A stretch of 8,828 bases of DNA, taken from NCBI GenBank assembly GCA_937927975.1, contig CALEZT010000093.1, forward strand, positions 1-8,828, in the 5' to 3' direction. The notes beneath the pieces were generated by a model. That model had not been told where the DNA came from and did not search any database. It saw only the letters and a program-made list of their open reading frames with translations. Made by a program: the position numbers and the translations under genes. Of the stretch, positions 5,703 to 8,828 are shown in pieces (within the stretch, counting starts at the first letter, position 1; each line of letters starts with the position of its first letter). This stretch comes from an uncultured Phycisphaerales bacterium. Its GTDB lineage: Bacteria > Planctomycetota > Phycisphaerae > Sedimentisphaerales > Anaerobacaceae.

Positions 5703-6460
5703 CAGGACCACCTCAGCCCGAAGTGGATTGCCGCCCAAACGTGCAGGGCCAGGAGGCCATACAGAATGAAGCTGATCGCGATGTGCAGCTTGAGCCAGCT
5801 ACCGAACCAACGCTTGAACGTCTGGTGCGTCTTGATGGCGTACTCGACATCGGCAATCGACTCTGACAGCCGCAGCGCCCGCACGGAAGCAGACATGGTT
5901 CCTGCCCCAGCCCGGCCCGAGGCAAGGAAGAATCCCGCCGCCAGACGCGTCAGGAATCCGGAAAAGGGTTGAAGCACGGCGGTCTGTTCCGGATGCGCCG
6001 CCAGTTCCGTGGCCGTTTCTCGATAGGCCAATTCCAGATGAGTCAGCATTTCTTTCCTCTCGCGAATCTCCTGGGAGAACCGCCTCAACAGGATGCGGCC
6101 TGTGAATCCGCTCAGGACCACGATGATCGTCATCGCCGTCAGCCAGATGCCCAGCGGGCTGACGAACTTGTGGCCGGTGTGCAGGAGGACCAGGATGGGT
6201 CCAATGACGCCCGCGTAGATGTGCAGCGCCAGCAGGGTCCGCAGGGAGACTCGCCTGGTCACCACTTTTCTGAGCGGAGGCACTCGCTTGACGATCATGT
6301 AGAGCAGTGGCACGAGCATGAGCGAAGCGCCCGCGATGCCCAGCAGGTGCCCGCCCTCGCTGCCGGCGAAGCGCGGAGAACGATGGACCAGAAATCCCAG
6401 CCAGAGGATCAGCAATAGCGCCACCAGTCCGCTGACAATCAGGTGCTTGCCCTCCTTCAT
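5702..6460 (-). CDS. Cytochrome b-like integral membrane protein (two H-X13-H helices)
   Basis: With the start at 6460 the protein has 252 residues and about five membrane segments (near 6-25, 38-56, 73-95, 102-122 and 222-246). Two helices each carry a His pair 14 residues apart, H80/H94 (LHIYAGVIG...LLH) and H226/H240 (LHIAIS...ALH), the arrangement by which cytochrome b and ferric reductase/NADPH-oxidase proteins hold two b haems across the membrane. Between them is a charged, helical hydrophilic stretch (about 123-218), presumably cytoplasmic. I cannot match it to a named family with certainty. Its position between a flavin/[2Fe-2S] reductase and a multihaem c cytochrome suggests it passes electrons from cytoplasm to periplasm. 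The start at 6460 is preferred over an in-frame codon at 6508 because GGAGG lies 6 bases before it and the reductase stop codon is just one base away. Confidence 0.82.
   Translation of the reverse strand: MKEGKHLIVSGLVALLLILWLGFLVHRSPRFAGSEGGHLLGIAGASLMLVPLLYMIVKRVPPLRKVVTRRVSLRTLLALHIYAGVIGPILVLLHTGHKFVSPLGIWLTAMTIIVVLSGFTGRILLRRFSQEIRERKEMLTHLELAYRETATELAAHPEQTAVLQPFSGFLTRLAAGFFLASGRAGAGTMSASVRALRLSESIADVEYAIKTHQTFKRWFGSWLKLHIAISFILYGLLALHVWAAIHFGLRWS
5711..5714 (-). promoter_or_regulatory. Ribosome binding site fixing the heptahaem cytochrome start
   Basis: GAGG on the minus strand lies 8 bases before ATG 5702, inside the end of the cytochrome b-like gene. Together with the TGATG stop/start overlap it favours the start at 5702 over 5738. 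Confidence 0.65.
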
Positions 6461-6461
6461 C

Positions 6462-8354
6462 TCACGCCTCCACTTCCACGTCTCCCGTCGGCTTGGCCTG
6501 GCAGGCAAGGATGATCCCCTGGGCTTTCTCCTGTGGCTCCAAGCTATCCTCGACCTCCATCGTGACCTGGCCGGACAGGAGTCTCACCTTGCAGGTGCCA
6601 CAGATGCCCACCCGACAGGAATAGTCGATCTCGACGCCGAGACGTTCCGCCAGGTCGAGGATCGTCTCACCGGGTGCAATCGCAGCGGATTTGCCCGAGC
6701 GAGTAAAGGTGACCGTTGGCAAAGTCGCTTTGGGACCGGCCTCCTCTACCGGGGCCTGAGCCGCTACGGGTCTCTCTTGCACCTGCCTACCCTGGGCCAG
6801 ACCGAACGCCTCGGTCTTGATCTGTTCCTTCGGTACGCTCAGTTCGGCCAACATCTTCTTGACCGCTTCCATCATCGGCGGCGGACCGCAGATATGGATG
6901 CGGCGTCTGGCCAGATCGGGCACATTCTCAGTAAGGAACTCCTTGGTGATCCGTCCCGTGGGCCCTTTCCAGTCGGTTCCTTCGGCCTTCGACACCGTGA
7001 CCGCCAAATGAAGATTGGGGTGGCGGCGCTGAAGGTATTCCATCTCTTCCCGGTAGATGAAGTCCTTGGGACTGCTGCAGGCGTACAGGAGAAAGATGTC
7101 CCCAGGCCAACTTCGGTCGGTCAGGTAGCGGATGACGCTCATCAGCGGAGTAATCCCCACCCCGCCGCTGATAAGGACCACGCTCGGGGCTTCCCGGCCC
7201 GTGAAGATGAAGGAGCCGAACGGTGCGGCGACCTCCAGCAGGTCTCCGGGCTTGGCGGCATTGTGCAAGTAGTCCGAGACCAGTCCATCGCACTTGACCG
7301 TGATCTCAATATGGTCGTGTTGGGTCGGAGAGCAGGCCAAGGTGTAGTTGCGCTTTACCGGCGTGCCGGCGGGGGCGACCGTCAGCGTGCAGAATTGGCC
7401 GGGCAGGTGAAGGAAGGGGATGCTGCCACCCAAGGGATTCAGGAAGCGGAAGGTCTTGACGTTGTGCGTTTCTTGAAAGACTTGGCAGAGCCGCAGTTTG
7501 CCGGACCACGGCTGCGAAGGAACAAACTCGCCCATCGAGGCCGTATCCGCGCCGGTAGCCGCCGCTGGTGGACGCGACGCGCGGGGGGCCGGTGGACTTG
7601 AACCCTTGTCGACCGCCATGCCGCCGGTCAGGTTCGTAAGCAAGTGAGCAGCGCGCTGCATCTTGAAGAAGTACATCCCAATCATGACAGCCGCGAACAG
7701 CGTCAGGCCGGCCATGATCGCCGTGTGAAACAGAGTCATGCCCCACAGGCGAAAACCTGCCTGCTCGTCGGTCGGCGGTGTCAGGTCCATCTCTCGTTTG
7801 AACCACGCCAAGGCGATATCGCGAGGCGCCTTGCCTTCGCGAATAGCTTGATGGGCAGCTACACCGCTGTCAAATCGTGCGAGCCCCTCATGCATCTTCT
7901 CCGTGGCTGCCTGCATGGCTGTCAAATCGTTCGTGTCGGCGGCGGTGGTCAACTCGCCAAGTCCCTCAGACAGCAACCGCGTGCCTTCCATCATGCGCTG
8001 GTGAGCCTGGCGCTCGATCGCAGTTCGCTCGTCCACCGAGAGGTCAGGCAAACTCATCAACTGGGGATAAAGCTCCTGCGGCACCGGCGCGCCCATTCGC
8101 TCCATCATCCCGCCCATGTCGCCGCCCGGTCCGGTTGCCGGGCCAGGCGCGGCAGCCAGCGGGCCGGGTCTGTCGCTTGGGGGGCCAGGTGCGCCGCTCG
8201 GTGGACCTTCTGGGTGATGGCTCGCGTGTTCTTCCGGCGTGACTTGGCCTCGGGACGGCATGGTGGTCATCATGAGCCAAGCACATGCGACAAGTGCTAT
8301 CGCCAGCCATCTGCCTGGAGCTTCCCGTGCATGGTCCGACCTATCGTGCAACAC
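6462..8354 (-). CDS. Membrane-anchored FAD/NAD(P)H oxidoreductase with [2Fe-2S] ferredoxin domain and His/Met-rich N-terminal domain
   Basis: Start chosen at GTG 8354 (630 residues), with GGAG five bases upstream; an upstream in-frame GTG at 8399 lacks a ribosome binding site and would overlap copB. Domains (this start): anchor helix about 16-33; HASHHPEG and a Pro/Gly-rich linker; Met/His-containing helical domain about 80-195; second helix about 204-231 followed by basic residues, so the C-terminal part is cytoplasmic by the positive-inside rule; Pro/Ala linker; FAD domain with KRNYTLACSP (334-343); NAD(P)-binding domain with SGGVGITPLMS (396-406) and ICGPPPMM (488-495); plant-type [2Fe-2S] domain with Cys 580, 585, 588, 618 (C-X4-C-X2-C-X29-C). 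The C-terminal half resembles ferredoxin-reductase-type enzymes that move electrons from NAD(P)H through FAD to an iron-sulfur cluster. The next gene starts one base beyond its stop. The N-terminal domain is unlike standard members. Confidence 0.9.
   Translation of the reverse strand: MLHDRSDHAREAPGRWLAIALVACAWLMMTTMPSRGQVTPEEHASHHPEGPPSGAPGPPSDRPGPLAAAPGPATGPGGDMGGMMERMGAPVPQELYPQLMSLPDLSVDERTAIERQAHQRMMEGTRLLSEGLGELTTAADTNDLTAMQAATEKMHEGLARFDSGVAAHQAIREGKAPRDIALAWFKREMDLTPPTDEQAGFRLWGMTLFHTAIMAGLTLFAAVMIGMYFFKMQRAAHLLTNLTGGMAVDKGSSPPAPRASRPPAAATGADTASMGEFVPSQPWSGKLRLCQVFQETHNVKTFRFLNPLGGSIPFLHLPGQFCTLTVAPAGTPVKRNYTLACSPTQHDHIEITVKCDGLVSDYLHNAAKPGDLLEVAAPFGSFIFTGREAPSVVLISGGVGITPLMSVIRYLTDRSWPGDIFLLYACSSPKDFIYREEMEYLQRRHPNLHLAVTVSKAEGTDWKGPTGRITKEFLTENVPDLARRRIHICGPPPMMEAVKKMLAELSVPKEQIKTEAFGLAQGRQVQERPVAAQAPVEEAGPKATLPTVTFTRSGKSAAIAPGETILDLAERLGVEIDYSCRVGICGTCKVRLLSGQVTMEVEDSLEPQEKAQGIILACQAKPTGDVEVEA
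6467..6471 (-). promoter_or_regulatory. Ribosome binding site fixing the cytochrome b-like start
   Basis: GGAGG on the minus strand lies within the last codons of the reductase gene, 6 bases before ATG 6460. It decides that start over the upstream in-frame codon at 6508, and it shows the two genes are read from one mRNA. Confidence 0.75.
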
Positions 8355-8359
8355 TTTCG

Positions 8360-8363
8360 CTCC
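8360..8363 (-). promoter_or_regulatory. Ribosome binding site fixing the reductase start
   Basis: GGAG on the minus strand followed by a 5-base spacer and GTG at 8354. The alternative GTG at 8399 has no purine-rich site in front of it. Placed here, the gene starts 20 bases after the copB stop. Confidence 0.55.
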
Positions 8364-8374
8364 GTGACGTCGAA

Positions 8375-8828
8375 TCAAAACACGATCCGTGCGCCACACA
8401 CAAAGAATAAGTCGTGATCCTCTTTACCATTTTGCGCCGCAACGTCGGCGGTTTCACCAAAGAGCCGGTTGTAGCGAACGCCAACATACGGCGCGCATTC
8501 GCGACGGATCTCGTATCGCAGGCGGAGGTCAAAGCTGCCATTGTTCACACCCGCTTCGAGCCCCGACTCGGGGACGTCCTCCGCCGATGCGAAGAGCTCC
8601 ACCCGCGGCTGAAGCACCCAGCGCTGCGTGACGTACAGATCATAGGACGCCGTGAGTTGCGAGAGCACGTCGCCATCCTCCGTCACATACAGTGCCGGCT
8701 CCAAGTCGAACTTGTAAGGTGCGATTCCCTGTACACCCAACACGGCGGAAAAGCGGTCGTCCGTGCTGCCGGGTTCCCATGCCCGTTCATACCGGACGCC
8801 CGCCTGGAGGTACCAGAATGCCGTCAGG
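8375..8828 (-). CDS. copB: Copper resistance protein CopB, outer-membrane barrel (C-terminal part, 5' end outside window)
   Basis: The frame is open from the right edge of the window to a stop at 8375, giving the last 151 residues; the N-terminus lies beyond the window. Visible CopB-family stretches include YLQAGVRYE, LGVQGIAPYKFDLEPALYVT, EDGDVLSQLTASYDLYVTQR, LQPRVELFAS, FDLRLRYEIRREAPYVG-like (here with a Cys, RRECAPYVG) and YNRLFGETADVA. The alternating pattern and the final Phe (GARIVF) fit an outer-membrane beta-barrel. CopB is part of periplasmic/outer-membrane copper tolerance systems and usually follows copA, which may lie just outside the window. A GTG at 8743 could be mistaken for the start, but the conserved CopB sequence clearly continues upstream of it. 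The reductase gene begins about 20 bases downstream, suggesting one transcript. Confidence 0.93.
   Translation of the reverse strand, partial: LTAFWYLQAGVRYERAWEPGSTDDRFSAVLGVQGIAPYKFDLEPALYVTEDGDVLSQLTASYDLYVTQRWVLQPRVELFASAEDVPESGLEAGVNNGSFDLRLRYEIRRECAPYVGVRYNRLFGETADVAAQNGKEDHDLFFVCGARIVF

Noticed and set aside
6318..7601. Long plus-strand open frame (427 codons)
   Set aside because: Antisense to the cytochrome b-like and reductase genes; composition is the Arg/His/Gly-rich type expected from the reverse of GC-rich coding sequence, with no recognisable domain.
8355..8399. Upstream GTG start for the reductase at 8399
   Set aside because: No purine-rich site ahead of it and it would overlap copB by 25 bases; GTG 8354 has GGAG five bases upstream. 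Not excluded completely.
1..8828. tRNA/rRNA genes, CRISPR arrays, insertion sequences or integrase genes
   Set aside because: Looked for direct repeats, transposase-like proteins and cloverleaf-like stretches; none seen. The two intergenic palindromes are too short to be insertion sequence ends and have no partner.

Overview
This window reads as one end of an assembled, probably metagenomic, contig from a moderately GC-rich Gram-negative bacterium. Gram-negative is supported by a CopB-type outer-membrane barrel, a lipobox lipoprotein and periplasmic multihaem cytochrome. The mix of YHS domains, a stand-alone CuA protein, CopB and multihaem cytochromes would suit planctomycetes or similar environmental lineages, but that is a low-confidence inference. 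Bases 1-45 are not genomic: they match the 3' part of the Illumina TruSeq universal (P5) adapter, so the left edge is an assembly or trimming artefact.

Every supported gene lies on the minus strand, so transcription runs from the right edge to the left. In that order: (1) copB, 3' part only (N-terminus outside the window); (2) a membrane-anchored FAD/NAD(P)H reductase with a C-terminal [2Fe-2S] ferredoxin domain and a His/Met-rich helical domain predicted outside the cytoplasm; (3) a cytochrome b-like membrane protein with two H-X13-H helices; (4) a membrane-anchored seven-haem c-type cytochrome; (5) an alpha-glucan phosphorylase with a YHS metal-binding domain fused to its N-terminus; (6) a CPA2-type Na+(or K+)/H+ antiporter; a 107-base gap with two hairpins; (7) a small YHS protein; (8) a Cys-rich thioredoxin-fold lipoprotein; (9) a stand-alone CuA-type cupredoxin; (10) the first 38 codons of a small exported protein, cut off by the adapter.

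Genes 2-4 are tightly coupled (1-base gap, then a TGATG overlap) and together lay out a plausible electron route: NAD(P)H - FAD - [2Fe-2S] - b haems in the membrane - c haems in the periplasm. Genes 7-9 form a second compact cassette of metal- and thiol-handling extracytoplasmic proteins. With CopB at one end and CuA/YHS proteins at the other, the shared theme is copper handling or periplasmic redox stress. The strongest candidates for something undescribed are the three-gene electron-export module within a copper locus and the YHS-phosphorylase fusion next to it. No RNA genes, CRISPR arrays, transposons or convincing intrinsic terminators were seen.
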